The translations under genes were made by a program, and so were the position numbers. This document shows, piece after piece, positions 17,021 through 25,291 of a DNA stretch of 64,000 bases (its first letter is position 1; the number at the start of each line of letters is the position of its first letter). This DNA comes from JAWLAT01 sp041395325 (lineage in GTDB: Bacteria > Pseudomonadota > Gammaproteobacteria > Xanthomonadales > SZUA-5), in contig JAWLAT010000010.1 of the NCBI GenBank assembly GCA_041395325.1, positions 62,001 to 126,000 on the forward strand, read 5' to 3'. The notes below the pieces were generated by a model. That model did no database searches and was not told the DNA's origin. It worked only from the letters and a program-made list of their open reading frames with translations.

Positions 17021-18370
17021 TCAGTCGCGACGATAGGCCATCAGTCCAAGCACCAGGATCGCCAGCGCCAGCAGTGACCACACCCACCCCGTCGCCGCTG
17101 GTACCGGAATGGGATCTCCCCCTACCGGGGTGCCGACCGTGGACACGTCCGGATTGTTCGACGGCACCGGATCGACCTGCTGCGCGCTGACGAAGGCCGA
17201 ATTGGTGAAGCTGCCTTCAGCGGTCACGGTCACCACCACCTGGCATTGGCTGGAATCCCCGACCGCCAGATCGCCGACCAACCAGGTCAGCGTGTTGCCG
17301 GCCACGGTCGCCCCGCAGGTATTGCTGACGTAGGCCAGTTCCGGTGGCAAGGTGTCGACGACCTGCACGAGATTGGCCGGGTCAGGACCATTGTTGGTGG
17401 CCGTGAGGGTGAAAGTCGCCTGGCCGCCCACCGCGACGACCGTCGGCGTCACGCTCTTGATCAACTGCAGGTCGGCGCTGAAATCACCATCGATGATGAC
17501 GTCCGCGCAGGTGCCCGGCCCATAGCCCAGATTGGTCCAGTTGGCGTCGTAGGTGACGCCGGCGATGCCGCCGACCGGGGTCGGCCGCTCACCATAGTTC
17601 TTGGCCTGCATGATGACTTCCAGGAAGCCATCCACCGGGACCGCGTTGCCATTGACGATCGCATCGATGGTCGAGTCGGTGTAGACCAGCTGACCGTTGA
17701 CCCGATACTCCAGCGCGCTGCCGGTAAAGGTCACACAGAGATCGTTCCATTGCGCGTAGTTGGGCTGACCCACCGGGATGAAGCCGCCGGTGTCCTTGTC
17801 GAAGATCTGCAGGCCACCGCTGCCTGCCCCGTCGGGCTGATAGTCGGCTGGCTGGTTGTTGGCGGCGACCAGTGAGTCCAGGCCCGCGGGTGGCGCGCCC
17901 TCGTTGGTGAATCCGATGATCGCGTAGATCGCCTCCGACTGCGCAGTCAGACCGGTGGGCGTCAGCACGCCCCACATGTCCGTCCGGCGGCTGTCGGCCA
18001 AACCCGTCGAGTTGGCCCACGCTGACGGCACCCACAAGGAGCCGACGAAGGACACCGGCGCCGAGCCCCAATCCTCGATCCGCAACTTGCGGCCCTGGGT
18101 GTCGAAAAAACTGCTGCTCTGGGCCTGCGGCCGGTTGCCGGGACCGTCAGCTTCACGAATGCCCAGTTGCAGCACGTCCTCGCGGCCAAACTGCGCGCCC
18201 ACGTTGGCGAAGGCGCCCGGTGCATAGCGATCCACCGCCCATTCGCTGGTGGTCACCGGTCCAGCCGTCAGCGGATAGGCCGGCAAGGCCTGCGCCCCCA
18301 GCTGATTGACCGCCAGCAAGCAGAATGCCGCACCGATCCACGCCAGTTGCTGCCGAACTACGCCGTTCAT
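17021..18370 (-). CDS. Secreted protein with DUF11 repeat and IPTL-CTERM-like tail
   Basis: The 449-residue product has a signal peptide (about 1-27, ending GAQA). Residues up to about 310 look like a lectin/LamG-type sandwich, with a NDLCVTFTGSALEYRVNGQLVY stretch seen in part. Next comes a DUF11 repeat (GQATFTLTATNNGPDPANLV). The C-terminus is IPVPAATGWVW, a hydrophobic helix, then YRRD: the pattern of IPTL-CTERM signals, which are thought to direct processing at the outer surface. ATG 18370 follows GGAGTGAATCA; an upstream GTG-type extension was rejected. TACCAT at 18403-18408 (reverse strand) may be its -10 box. Confidence 0.75.
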   Translation of the reverse strand: MNGVVRQQLAWIGAAFCLLAVNQLGAQALPAYPLTAGPVTTSEWAVDRYAPGAFANVGAQFGREDVLQLGIREADGPGNRPQAQSSSFFDTQGRKLRIEDWGSAPVSFVGSLWVPSAWANSTGLADSRRTDMWGVLTPTGLTAQSEAIYAIIGFTNEGAPPAGLDSLVAANNQPADYQPDGAGSGGLQIFDKDTGGFIPVGQPNYAQWNDLCVTFTGSALEYRVNGQLVYTDSTIDAIVNGNAVPVDGFLEVIMQAKNYGERPTPVGGIAGVTYDANWTNLGYGPGTCADVIIDGDFSADLQLIKSVTPTVVAVGGQATFTLTATNNGPDPANLVQVVDTLPPELAYVSNTCGATVAGNTLTWLVGDLAVGDSSQCQVVVTVTAEGSFTNSAFVSAQQVDPVPSNNPDVSTVGTPVGGDPIPVPAATGWVWSLLALAILVLGLMAYRRD

Positions 18371-18519
18371 TGATTCACTCCGGCCGGGTTCTTGACAGGT
18401 AGATGGTAAACGACTGCTGCCGGCAAGTCGCAATGGGCCGACGAGCGTGCTCCCGCCCACGCCATCTTGCACCCGATCTGCGCGGAAACAACGCAGTGGT
18501 GAGCTCGCCGGCTTCCCGC

Positions 18520-18525
18520 TACGCT
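18520..18525 (+). promoter_or_regulatory. Putative -10 element (TACGCT) before the histidine phosphatase gene
   Basis: TACGCT ends 23 bases before the ATG at 18549 and has GC-rich flanks like the other hexamers of this type in the window. No -35 box is evident. Confidence 0.25.
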
Positions 18526-18548
18526 GGCGCTTTGCGCGGGGGGTTCAG

Positions 18549-19085
18549 ATGCCAGTGGATCGACGACATTGGTTGGGACTAGTGGCCGCCACACCATTGG
18601 CGCTGCATGCCGGTCCGACGACAGATGCCAGGCATGGGCGCCTGGTGGTGTTGGTTCGCCACGCCGAGAAGGCTGACGATGATCCACGTGACCCCAGCCT
18701 CAGCGAGGCCGGCCAAGCACGAGCGAACGCGCTGGCCAGCCTGCTCGGCGAATTGCCGGTCGATCAGCTGCTGGTCACGCCATTGCGCCGCACATCTCTG
18801 ACAGCCGCGCCATTGGCCAAGGCGCGGCAGCTGGAACCCACGGCGATAGGATTCGGCGAGACCCTGGACGAGCACATCCAGGCCACCCGGGACGCCGTCG
18901 CTTCGGGATCCGGCATCAGCGTCATCGTTGGGCACAGCAATACCGTCCCGTTGCTGGTCGCCGCACTTGGCGGCCCGGCTGATCTGCTCATCGAAGACGA
19001 TCGTTACCAGGATCTGTTCCTGCTGCTTGGCGTATCCAGCGCGGCGACACCCTGGCTGTTGCGAGCCAGCTATGGTTGTGGCTGA
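18549..19085 (+). CDS. Histidine phosphatase (phosphoglycerate mutase-like) family protein
   Basis: The 178-residue product has the core VVLVRHAEKADDD, where RH is the phospho-acceptor motif, and VIVGHSNTVP, which supplies the second catalytic His. The N-terminus (DRRHWLGLVAATPLALHAG) looks like a short Tat-like signal, so the enzyme may be periplasmic. At this size it is nearer to SixA and small esterase-type phosphatases than to glycolytic mutase. The substrate is unknown. Its 3' end overlaps the next gene by 14 bp. Confidence 0.8.
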   Translation: MPVDRRHWLGLVAATPLALHAGPTTDARHGRLVVLVRHAEKADDDPRDPSLSEAGQARANALASLLGELPVDQLLVTPLRRTSLTAAPLAKARQLEPTAIGFGETLDEHIQATRDAVASGSGISVIVGHSNTVPLLVAALGGPADLLIEDDRYQDLFLLLGVSSAATPWLLRASYGCG

Positions 19086-20085
19086 GATCCCCCCTGGCAC
19101 CGGCAGCGCGCCGCTGCCCTTCGCCAATCTCGATCCGGATTGCGTATTGAGTGCCATCGAGGCACTCGGCTGGCGCTGTACCGGTCGGCTGTTTCCGCTG
19201 AACAGCTTCGAGAACCGCGTCTACCAGGTCGAGATCGACGAACAAGCGCCACTGATCGCCAAGTTCTACCGCCCCGGCCGCTGGAGTGACGCGGCCATCG
19301 GCGAAGAACACGCCTTCCTGAGCGAACTGCGGGATGCCGAGCTCGAGGTCGTGGCACCCCTGGCCATTGATGGCTGCACGCTGTTTCATCACGCCGGTCA
19401 CCGCTACAGCCTGTGGCCGAGGGTCGGTGGCCGGGCACCGGACCTGGAGCAACCCGCGCAACTGGAACAGCTGGGACGCACGCTGGGGCGGTTGCATCAG
19501 GTCGGTGCCGCGCAACCGTTCCGGCACCGCATTGCACTGACCCCGGCGACGGCCGCCGAGGATCTGCAGGAACTGCTGCACAGTGAATGGTTGCCAACCT
19601 ATCTGGCAGACAATCTGGGGGCCCTGGGCGCCGCCCTGCAGCCGCATCTGCAGCAGGCCTGGCAACTCCTGCAGCCGGTGTCATTCCGCATCCATGGGGA
19701 CCTGCATGCCGGCAACCTGCTGGCGCGTGAGCCGCATCTGTGGCTGGTGGATTTTGATGACTGCCTGAGCGGGCCAGCCGTCCAGGACCTGTGGATGCTG
19801 CTGGACTCCGACAGCGAGTTGCGCAACCAGCAGGTCGATGCGCTGCTTGAGGGCTACAGTCTGTTCCGGGATTTCGATGAGGACGAACTTGGCCTGATCG
19901 AAGCCCTGCGCACGCTGCGAATCCTCCGCCACAGCGCCTGGATCTCACGGCGCTGGGCCGACCCGGCCTTCCCTAGGGCCTTTCCCTGGTTTGCCACACC
20001 GAACCACTGGGAATCCCTGGTCCGGCACCTGCAGGAACAACTGTCGTTGCTGCAGGAAGGCGTCGGACGCTCGGGCAATCACTGA
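19072..20085 (+). CDS. srkA: Stress response kinase A (YihE/RdoA family)
   Basis: The 337-residue protein belongs to the APH-like Ser/Thr kinases that counter stress-induced death in enterobacteria. It shows FENRVYQVEIDE and LIAKFYRPGRWS (ATP-binding Lys), the SLWPRVGGRAPD hinge, the catalytic RIHGDLHAGNLL and the metal-binding WLVDFDDC. The ATG at 19072 lies inside the end of the phosphatase gene; the longer frame opening at 18928 is an overlap artefact. A phosphatase and kinase in one operon are suggestive, but there is no evidence that they share a substrate. Confidence 0.9.
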   Translation: MVVAEIPPGTGSAPLPFANLDPDCVLSAIEALGWRCTGRLFPLNSFENRVYQVEIDEQAPLIAKFYRPGRWSDAAIGEEHAFLSELRDAELEVVAPLAIDGCTLFHHAGHRYSLWPRVGGRAPDLEQPAQLEQLGRTLGRLHQVGAAQPFRHRIALTPATAAEDLQELLHSEWLPTYLADNLGALGAALQPHLQQAWQLLQPVSFRIHGDLHAGNLLAREPHLWLVDFDDCLSGPAVQDLWMLLDSDSELRNQQVDALLEGYSLFRDFDEDELGLIEALRTLRILRHSAWISRRWADPAFPRAFPWFATPNHWESLVRHLQEQLSLLQEGVGRSGNH

Positions 20086-20117
20086 GCGGGTCGGCGCCAT
20101 CAGGTGTGGGCTCGCGC

Positions 20118-20123
20118 TATGCT
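20118..20123 (+). promoter_or_regulatory. Putative -10 element (TATGCT) before the divergent cyclophilin gene
   Basis: TATGCT lies 32 bases before the ATG at 20156. It is one of a set of similarly placed hexamers in this window. Confidence 0.35.
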
Positions 20124-20155
20124 CGCCCGCCAGACCGAGCGGGAGCCTCCAGACC

Positions 20156-21067
20156 ATGAATGCACTGTTGCTGCTGGGCCTGGGTGCCCTCCACCTCTCC
20201 GCCAGCGACGACACAGCGACTCGGACCTGGCCCAACACGCTGGCCGAAGTGCTGGCCGCCACCGAAGCCCGCGACTGGCGCACGCCCGCCGCCGACCAGA
20301 CTCTGGTGATGACGATGCGCGACGGTGCCCGCATCGTCATCGAGTTGGCCCCGAGCTTCGCGCCCCGACACGTGGACAATATTCGCAAGCTGGCGCAGGC
20401 GCACTTCTTCGATGGCCTGCCCATCGTCCGCAGTCAGGACAACTATGTCGTGCAATGGGGCGATCCGGATGGCCAGGCGCCGCGCGGTGAGGCCGCTGGG
20501 CCACTGGCGGCCGAGTTCAGTCGCAGTACTCGGCATGCGCCGGTCTTCACAACGCTGATCGATGGCGATGTCTATGCGCCGGAGGTTGGCTTTGTCGAAG
20601 GCTTCCCGGCCGCTCGGGACCCCGCCACCGAGCGCCTGTGGTTGACCCACTGCTACGGCATGCTCGGCGTCGGCCGGGACGAGTCCATCGACAGTGGTGA
20701 CGGCAGCGAACTCTATGTGGTCAACGGTCATTCCCCGCGTCATCTGGACCGCAATGTGACGCTGGTCGGTCGCGTATTGCAGGGCATGCCCGCCTTGGCC
20801 TCGCTGCCCCGTGGCAGCGGCGCGCTGGGCTTCTACGAAGAGGGCCAAAGCCGACCGCAGATCGCCTCGATCCGCCTGGCCAGTGAATTGCCGGAAGACC
20901 AGCGGCCGCGATTGCAGTTGCTGCGCACCGACGGCGAGGCCTTCGCCGCCGTCATCAAGGCGAGGCGCACACGGCGTGAGTCATGGTTCCACACGGGCAC
21001 GGGTGCGGTGGAGCTGTGCAACGTGCCGCTGCCCATCCGTGAAATGCCGGCCGCTGACGACGATTGA
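20156..21067 (+). CDS. Divergent exported cyclophilin-like peptidylprolyl isomerase
   Basis: The 303-residue protein has an N-terminal hydrophobic signal (MNALLLLGLGALHLSAS). The domain aligns by eye with cyclophilins: FAPRHVDNIRKLA, FFDGLPIVRSQDNYVVQWGDP, a central loop ending in SELYVVNGHSPRHLDRNVTLVG, and a final VLQGM. The core motif differs from the active consensus (FHRV is IVRS, MIQGG is VVQWG, and SQFFI is SELYV), so catalysis may be weak. Long insertions explain the size. It is separated from srkA by 70 bp with its own -10-like hexamer. Confidence 0.7.
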   Translation: MNALLLLGLGALHLSASDDTATRTWPNTLAEVLAATEARDWRTPAADQTLVMTMRDGARIVIELAPSFAPRHVDNIRKLAQAHFFDGLPIVRSQDNYVVQWGDPDGQAPRGEAAGPLAAEFSRSTRHAPVFTTLIDGDVYAPEVGFVEGFPAARDPATERLWLTHCYGMLGVGRDESIDSGDGSELYVVNGHSPRHLDRNVTLVGRVLQGMPALASLPRGSGALGFYEEGQSRPQIASIRLASELPEDQRPRLQLLRTDGEAFAAVIKARRTRRESWFHTGTGAVELCNVPLPIREMPAADDD

Positions 21068-21085
21068 ACCGTCACCCGATTTCGC

Positions 21086-21643
21086 TCAGCCGCCCAGTGC
21101 GCCCATGTGCTGGCGATACCAGCGCAGCTCGGCGATCGAGTCACGAATGTCCGACAGAGCCAGATGGGCGCTCTCCTTGCGCAGGCCACTGGCCACCGCA
21201 GGCGCCCAGCGCCGGGCCAGTTCCTTCAGGGTGCTCACATCCAGATTGCGATAGTGGAAAAAGCGCTCCAGTGCCGGCATCTCGCGATGGAGGAAACGGC
21301 GGTCCTGGCAAATGCTGTTGCCGCACATCGGTGACTTGCCGGCAGGTACGTACTGAGCCAGGAAGTCCAAAGTGGCGCGCTCGGCGTCCGGCAAGCTGAC
21401 GGTCGAATCCAGGGCACGTTGCCACAGCCCGGAACCACCGTGCTGCTTGCGATTCCATTCGTCCATCGCTTCCAGTTTCTCCAGCGGCGTCTGAATGGCC
21501 AGCACCGGCCCTTCGGCGATCTCGTTGAGCTGACTGTCGGTGATGATCGTCGCGATTTCCAGAATGCTGTCGCGATCGGTATCCAGTCCGGTCATCTCCA
21601 GATCGATCCAGATCAGGTTCATTTCATTCGGCATGTCGGTCAT
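21086..21643 (-). CDS. orn: Oligoribonuclease (DEDDh 3'-5' exoribonuclease)
   Basis: At 185 residues this is standard length for Orn, the enzyme that finishes mRNA and pGpG breakdown by hydrolysing 2-5 nt RNAs. The first acidic motif is WIDLEMTGL (Asp14, Glu16), the family-specific KQHGGSGLW and CGNSICQDRRFL follow, and SAHLALSDIRDSI closes the active site (His and Asp). The chosen ATG at 21643 directly follows the tadA stop; an internal ATG at 21622 (MNLIW) is an alternative. It is convergent with the cyclophilin gene. Confidence 0.95.
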   Translation of the reverse strand: MTDMPNEMNLIWIDLEMTGLDTDRDSILEIATIITDSQLNEIAEGPVLAIQTPLEKLEAMDEWNRKQHGGSGLWQRALDSTVSLPDAERATLDFLAQYVPAGKSPMCGNSICQDRRFLHREMPALERFFHYRNLDVSTLKELARRWAPAVASGLRKESAHLALSDIRDSIAELRWYRQHMGALGG

Positions 21644-22144
21644 TCAGGTCGGTCCTGCGGTCGGGTCGGGTCTTTGGATCAGTCGCTGCTCGGCGCGGCG
21701 GCGCTGGAAAAAGGCGCTCAGCATCGCGGAAGCCTCCGCTCCCAGTACACCGCGCAACACCTCGATTCGATGATTGTGACGAGGGTCGGCGAGCAGATCG
21801 AAGGCACTGCCATCGGCGCCCGTCTTCGGATCATTGGCGGCATAGACCACGCGCTCTACGCGAGCGTGAATCAGCGCGCCTGCGCACATCACGCAGGGCT
21901 CCAGCGTGCAGTACAAGGTGGTCTGGACGAGCCGATGGTTGGCCAGATACAGCCCGGCCTCGCGCAGCGCCACGATTTCCGCATGGGCGGTGGGATCGTG
22001 CCAGGCGATGTTGCGATTCCAGCCGCGACCGATCACTCGATCTTCGTGGACCAGCAGCGCAGCGACGGGTACCTCACCCTGCGCCTCGGCGCGCCGCGCC
22101 AGCGTCAGCGCCTGCGCCATCCAGTCCTGGTCGGTCAATGCCAT
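21644..22144 (-). CDS. tadA: tRNA-specific adenosine deaminase
   Basis: This 166-residue enzyme converts adenosine 34 to inosine in tRNA-Arg(ACG). The zinc site is complete: HAE at 54-56 and PCVMC with Cys84 and Cys87. MNAP-type N-terminal features are replaced by MALTDQDWMAQAL, which is a normal TadA opening. ATG 22144 follows CCGGAAGTG; the longer upstream reading frame lacks a ribosome binding site. The stop TGA abuts the orn start, so tadA and orn form an operon. Confidence 0.95.
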   Translation of the reverse strand: MALTDQDWMAQALTLARRAEAQGEVPVAALLVHEDRVIGRGWNRNIAWHDPTAHAEIVALREAGLYLANHRLVQTTLYCTLEPCVMCAGALIHARVERVVYAANDPKTGADGSAFDLLADPRHNHRIEVLRGVLGAEASAMLSAFFQRRRAEQRLIQRPDPTAGPT

Positions 22145-22349
22145 CACTTCCGGAAAACTGCGGGCCAGTCGCACCCCTGGGGCGCGTGATCCTATCGACA
22201 GCGGAGCGCAATGCAAGCCATTGCCCCGCGAAACGTCGTCATGGCAGGCACACCTTCGGCCATGGTCTGGCCGATTGCCGCCAGTTTTGCCTTGCGAGGA
22301 TGATTAGCATCGGCGTCACCATTCGCCTCGTCGCCCCCTGGAGTCCGCC

Positions 22350-23162
22350 ATGAGTTTTCGCCAACTGCACGTCCCTGGTCAGCCCTTCATCCTCGCCAAT
22401 GCGTGGGATCTGGGTTCTGCCCGCATTCTGGCGGCCCTGGGCGCCAAGGCCATCGCCACCTCCTCCGCTGCCCACGCCTTCACGCTGGGTCTGCATGATC
22501 TGGGTGAAGTCTCCCGAGCGCAGTCGGTGCAACATGCCGCCGAGATGGCGGCCGCCGTCGAGGTGCCGGTCAGCGCCGACTGCGAGAACGGCTACGGCGA
22601 CAGTCCCGAGGCTGTTGCGCAGACCATCCGCGAGGTCGCCGATGCTGGCGTCGCTGGCGCCTGTATCGAGGACATGGCCCTCGCCGATCAGCGACCCTAT
22701 TCCTTCGACCAGGCCGTGACCCGCATCGAAGCGGCCTCCGAAGCGGCCAGAGCGAGCGCGACCGATTTTGTCCTGACGGCGCGCGCCGATGGCGTGATGC
22801 ATGGCTGCTACGACCTGGATGAGGCCATCCGTCGCCTGCAGGCTTTCGAGCGCGCCGGCGCCGACGTGCTCTACGTGCCCATTCCTGGTGACATCGAGTC
22901 GCTGAAGCAGATCTGCCGAACGGTCTCCGCGCCTGTCAATGCGCTCGCCGCAGGCCCATTGGCGCAACACTCACTGGCCGAGTTGGCAGCCGCGGGTGCT
23001 GCGCGTGTCAGCCTGGGTGCCAGCCTCGCCCGCGTCACGCATCGGGCACTGATCGACAGCGCCCGAATCCTCCTCAGCCAGGGTGATTTTGCTGCGCTGA
23101 GCCACAGCATCAGCGGCGCGGAAGTTGAGCGCCTGATCGATCTGGGCACTGCTTCGCGGTAG
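22350..23162 (+). CDS. Isocitrate lyase/PEP mutase family protein
   Basis: The 270-residue TIM-barrel protein has FILANAWDLGSARIL, VPVSADCENGYGD (with the Mg-binding acidic residues), CIEDMALAD and FVLTARADG. These match the small PEP mutase/2-methylisocitrate lyase group found widely in bacteria. It lacks the KKCGH active-site loop of true isocitrate lyase and 2-methylisocitrate lyase, so the reaction is unknown and probably a C-C or P-C bond step on an alpha-keto or dicarboxylic acid. The ATG follows CTGGAGTCCGCC. The 205 bp upstream hold no convincing gene. Confidence 0.82.
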   Translation: MSFRQLHVPGQPFILANAWDLGSARILAALGAKAIATSSAAHAFTLGLHDLGEVSRAQSVQHAAEMAAAVEVPVSADCENGYGDSPEAVAQTIREVADAGVAGACIEDMALADQRPYSFDQAVTRIEAASEAARASATDFVLTARADGVMHGCYDLDEAIRRLQAFERAGADVLYVPIPGDIESLKQICRTVSAPVNALAAGPLAQHSLAELAAAGAARVSLGASLARVTHRALIDSARILLSQGDFAALSHSISGAEVERLIDLGTASR

Positions 23163-23198
23163 CGAAACCTGTCCACCGAAGTCCGCCGCCATATCGAT

Positions 23199-23234
23199 GC
23201 GCTGGTGCCACTAGCTGAGGATGTGCACCAGCGC
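23199..23234 (+). terminator. Hairpin after the PEP mutase-like gene
   Basis: GCGCTGGTGC and GCACCAGCGC form a perfect 10-bp stem with a 16-base loop, 36 bases after the stop. No T tract follows, so it may be Rho-assisted or regulatory. Confidence 0.4.
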
Positions 23235-23337
23235 GGGTCCGGGTCACTAACCGGTCAGACCGGCCATACCGGCTCGCCCAACTCCAGGCGTCGTCCTACG
23301 CATGATCACTTGCTGAGCCTTCCATCCGTGCGTATAT

Positions 23338-23345
23338 TTGCGCAA
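23338..23345. promoter_or_regulatory. Palindrome TTGCGCAA in the marR promoter region
   Basis: This perfect 8-bp palindrome sits in a locally AT-rich stretch 29 bases before the MarR start. MarR regulators usually bind palindromes in their own promoters, so it is a candidate autoregulatory site. Confidence 0.3.
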
Positions 23346-23374
23346 CTTTTTGGATATCTTGGGTAGCAAGGACC

Positions 23375-23884
23375 ATGACCACGATCCTGAACTTTCTGGG
23401 CGACCTGCGACCTGGTTTCGTCGCCCACTTGGGTGAACGGCTCGTTGAAGCCATCTGCGCCGAGACGCAACGCTTTGCTGACAGCGCAGGCATCGTGGCG
23501 CCGGTGAAAACGCATTCGGCATTGCTCTACCTGCTCATCCAGGGCCCAGCGAGCCTCGTTGACATCGCGCGCTCCGACGGCCAGTCGCACCAGTTGGTCG
23601 CTGCTCGGCTGGCGCCGCTGGAAAAGCTGGGTCTGGTCGAGCGCATCGCCGACCCGCAGGACCTGCGTCGCAAGCCCTACAGGCTGACGGCCACGGGCAA
23701 AGACGAGGCCGAGAAGGTCCGCGCCGCCGTGGCGGCCCATGCACAGGCACAACGGGAACTGGCCCGCGAGACGGGCCTGGATCTGGTCGACGTGCTCGAC
23801 CGAGCCCTGGCCTTGCAGGCGCAGATCCGCCTTTCGTCGCACATCGCTCGCCATCATGCGCCGCTGTCTGGAGCCAAGCCATGA
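23375..23884 (+). CDS. MarR family transcriptional regulator
   Basis: This is a 169-residue winged-helix protein. The core runs from SALLYLLIQGPASLVDIA to the recognition helix SHQLVAARLAPLEKLGLVER and the wing DLRRKPYRLTATGKDEAE. MarR dimers repress genes until a small molecule binds. AAGGACC precedes the ATG. Its stop overlaps the start of the hydrolase gene as ATGA, so it probably controls its own two-gene operon. Confidence 0.88.
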   Translation: MTTILNFLGDLRPGFVAHLGERLVEAICAETQRFADSAGIVAPVKTHSALLYLLIQGPASLVDIARSDGQSHQLVAARLAPLEKLGLVERIADPQDLRRKPYRLTATGKDEAEKVRAAVAAHAQAQRELARETGLDLVDVLDRALALQAQIRLSSHIARHHAPLSGAKP

Positions 23885-25218
23885 TCCAACATGCCTTGAG
23901 TCGAGCGGCAGCCGTCGGAATCGCGCTCCTGCTCTGCCCCCTGTACGACGCCAGCGCCGAGGAAGCCACGCGCGATCCAGCGTGCGCCGTCGGCTACTAC
24001 CGCCTGACCGATGGTGGCGGTGTCGATCTCGGCTACGCCGGCACCGGGGAACTGCGTTGGCGCCGCACCGACGGGACCTCAGGTCTGCTGACGCGCTCAG
24101 GCGAGAATGGCTGGACCAGCACGCATGGCTGGACAGGTCGCGCCGACGGAGTCGTCGTCGACACCCGCGCATGTTCAGCCGGTGAGATCAGCTTTGACGG
24201 CCAGATCGGGCACCGGGTGCAGTTCGCAATCTCCGAATCCCGTTTCGACAGCGACGGGACAGACCTGATCGGCCGATTGCTGTTGCCGCCAGGCGATGCG
24301 CGCGTGCCTGTCGTCGTCCTGGTGCACGGATCGGAAGATCTGTCGGCTCTGCGCTACTACGCGCTGCAACGCCTGTTGCCGGCCATGGGCGTGGGCGTCT
24401 TCGTGTACGACAAGCGCGGCACCGGCGCTTCCGCCGGGACCTTCACGCATGATCTGTACCAACTGGCCGCCGATGCCGCGGCGGCATTGAACGAGGCCCG
24501 CAACCTGGCCGGTGATCGCCTCGGACGGATTGGCTACTACGGCACCAGTCAGGGTGGCTGGACTGCACCACGCGCGGCCTTGCTCGCGCCGAGCGACTTC
24601 GTGATCGTTGGCTACGGCCTGGCGGTCAGCCCGCTCGATGAGGACCGTGAGGCCCTCGCGCTCGACATGACACGGCATGGCTTCGGGCAGGTCGAAATCG
24701 ACAAGGCCCTGCAGATCGGCGCTGCTGCCGAGGCCATACTCCGCAGCGGCTTTCAGTCCGGCTATCAGGAACTGGCCTCGCTACGGGAACGCGATCAGGA
24801 TGAGCCATGGTTCAAGCATGTGCGCGGCAACCTCACGCGTTTGCTGCTGGAGATGCCCGAAGCCACCCTGCGTCAGATCGGTCCGACCGCGCTGAACGGC
24901 GTCCTGCCTGATTACGATCCCATGCCGGTGCTACGGGAACTGGCGGTTCCCCAGCTCTGGATACTCGGCGGCCAGGACATTGATGCCCCGTACGCCGAGA
25001 CCAATCGGCGCCTGCAGAAGCTGCAGGCCGATGGCAAGCCGGTTTCCATCGTGGTCTATCCCGAGGTCGAGCACGGCCTCTACGCTTTCGAGGACATTGA
25101 CGGCGAGCGCTTGTCGACGCGCCAACCTGCGTCGTTGCTGCCGCTGCTGGTGGACTTCGCCCGCAATGGGCGTTTACAGGAAGCCTACGAAGCGGCCGTC
25201 ATCCGGCGTCAGCGCTGA
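23881..25218 (+). CDS. Exported alpha/beta hydrolase (dipeptidyl-peptidase/acyl-esterase-like)
   Basis: The 445-residue protein has a signal peptide (1-26, ending DASAEE). A beta-rich N-terminal section of about 100 residues precedes a hydrolase fold: VVVLVHGSEDL (oxyanion), YDKRGTGAS, the nucleophile elbow GTSQGG (Ser223), ILGGQDIDAP (Asp) and EVEHGLY (His). It resembles the COG1073 esterases more than true prolyl peptidases. Coupling to MarR suggests that its substrate or a related compound is the inducer. It is convergent with guaA. Confidence 0.85.
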   Translation: MIQHALSRAAAVGIALLLCPLYDASAEEATRDPACAVGYYRLTDGGGVDLGYAGTGELRWRRTDGTSGLLTRSGENGWTSTHGWTGRADGVVVDTRACSAGEISFDGQIGHRVQFAISESRFDSDGTDLIGRLLLPPGDARVPVVVLVHGSEDLSALRYYALQRLLPAMGVGVFVYDKRGTGASAGTFTHDLYQLAADAAAALNEARNLAGDRLGRIGYYGTSQGGWTAPRAALLAPSDFVIVGYGLAVSPLDEDREALALDMTRHGFGQVEIDKALQIGAAAEAILRSGFQSGYQELASLRERDQDEPWFKHVRGNLTRLLLEMPEATLRQIGPTALNGVLPDYDPMPVLRELAVPQLWILGGQDIDAPYAETNRRLQKLQADGKPVSIVVYPEVEHGLYAFEDIDGERLSTRQPASLLPLLVDFARNGRLQEAYEAAVIRRQR

Positions 25219-25273
25219 ATCTTCACGAGCGCATCAATCGCGAAATCGGACTCGAGCGGCGCGCTGAGGTGCC

Positions 25274-25291
25274 GCGCAGCACACGCTGCGC
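25274..25291. terminator. Hairpin at the guaA stop, between convergent genes
   Basis: GCGCAGC and GCTGCGC form a perfect 7-bp stem with a 4-base loop, directly beside the guaA stop at 25292. It could serve either strand, but there is no T tract. Confidence 0.4.

Noticed and set aside
18392..18397. Perfect TTGACA hexamer pointing toward the histidine phosphatase gene
   Set aside because: No -10 sequence lies 16-18 bases downstream, and the site is 150 bp from the gene and inside the promoter area of the opposite-strand gene.
22211..22303. 30-residue frame (MQAIAPRNVV...) with GGAG just upstream
   Set aside because: Spacing is short, composition is not clearly membrane or soluble, and it runs into the promoter area of the PEP mutase-like gene.
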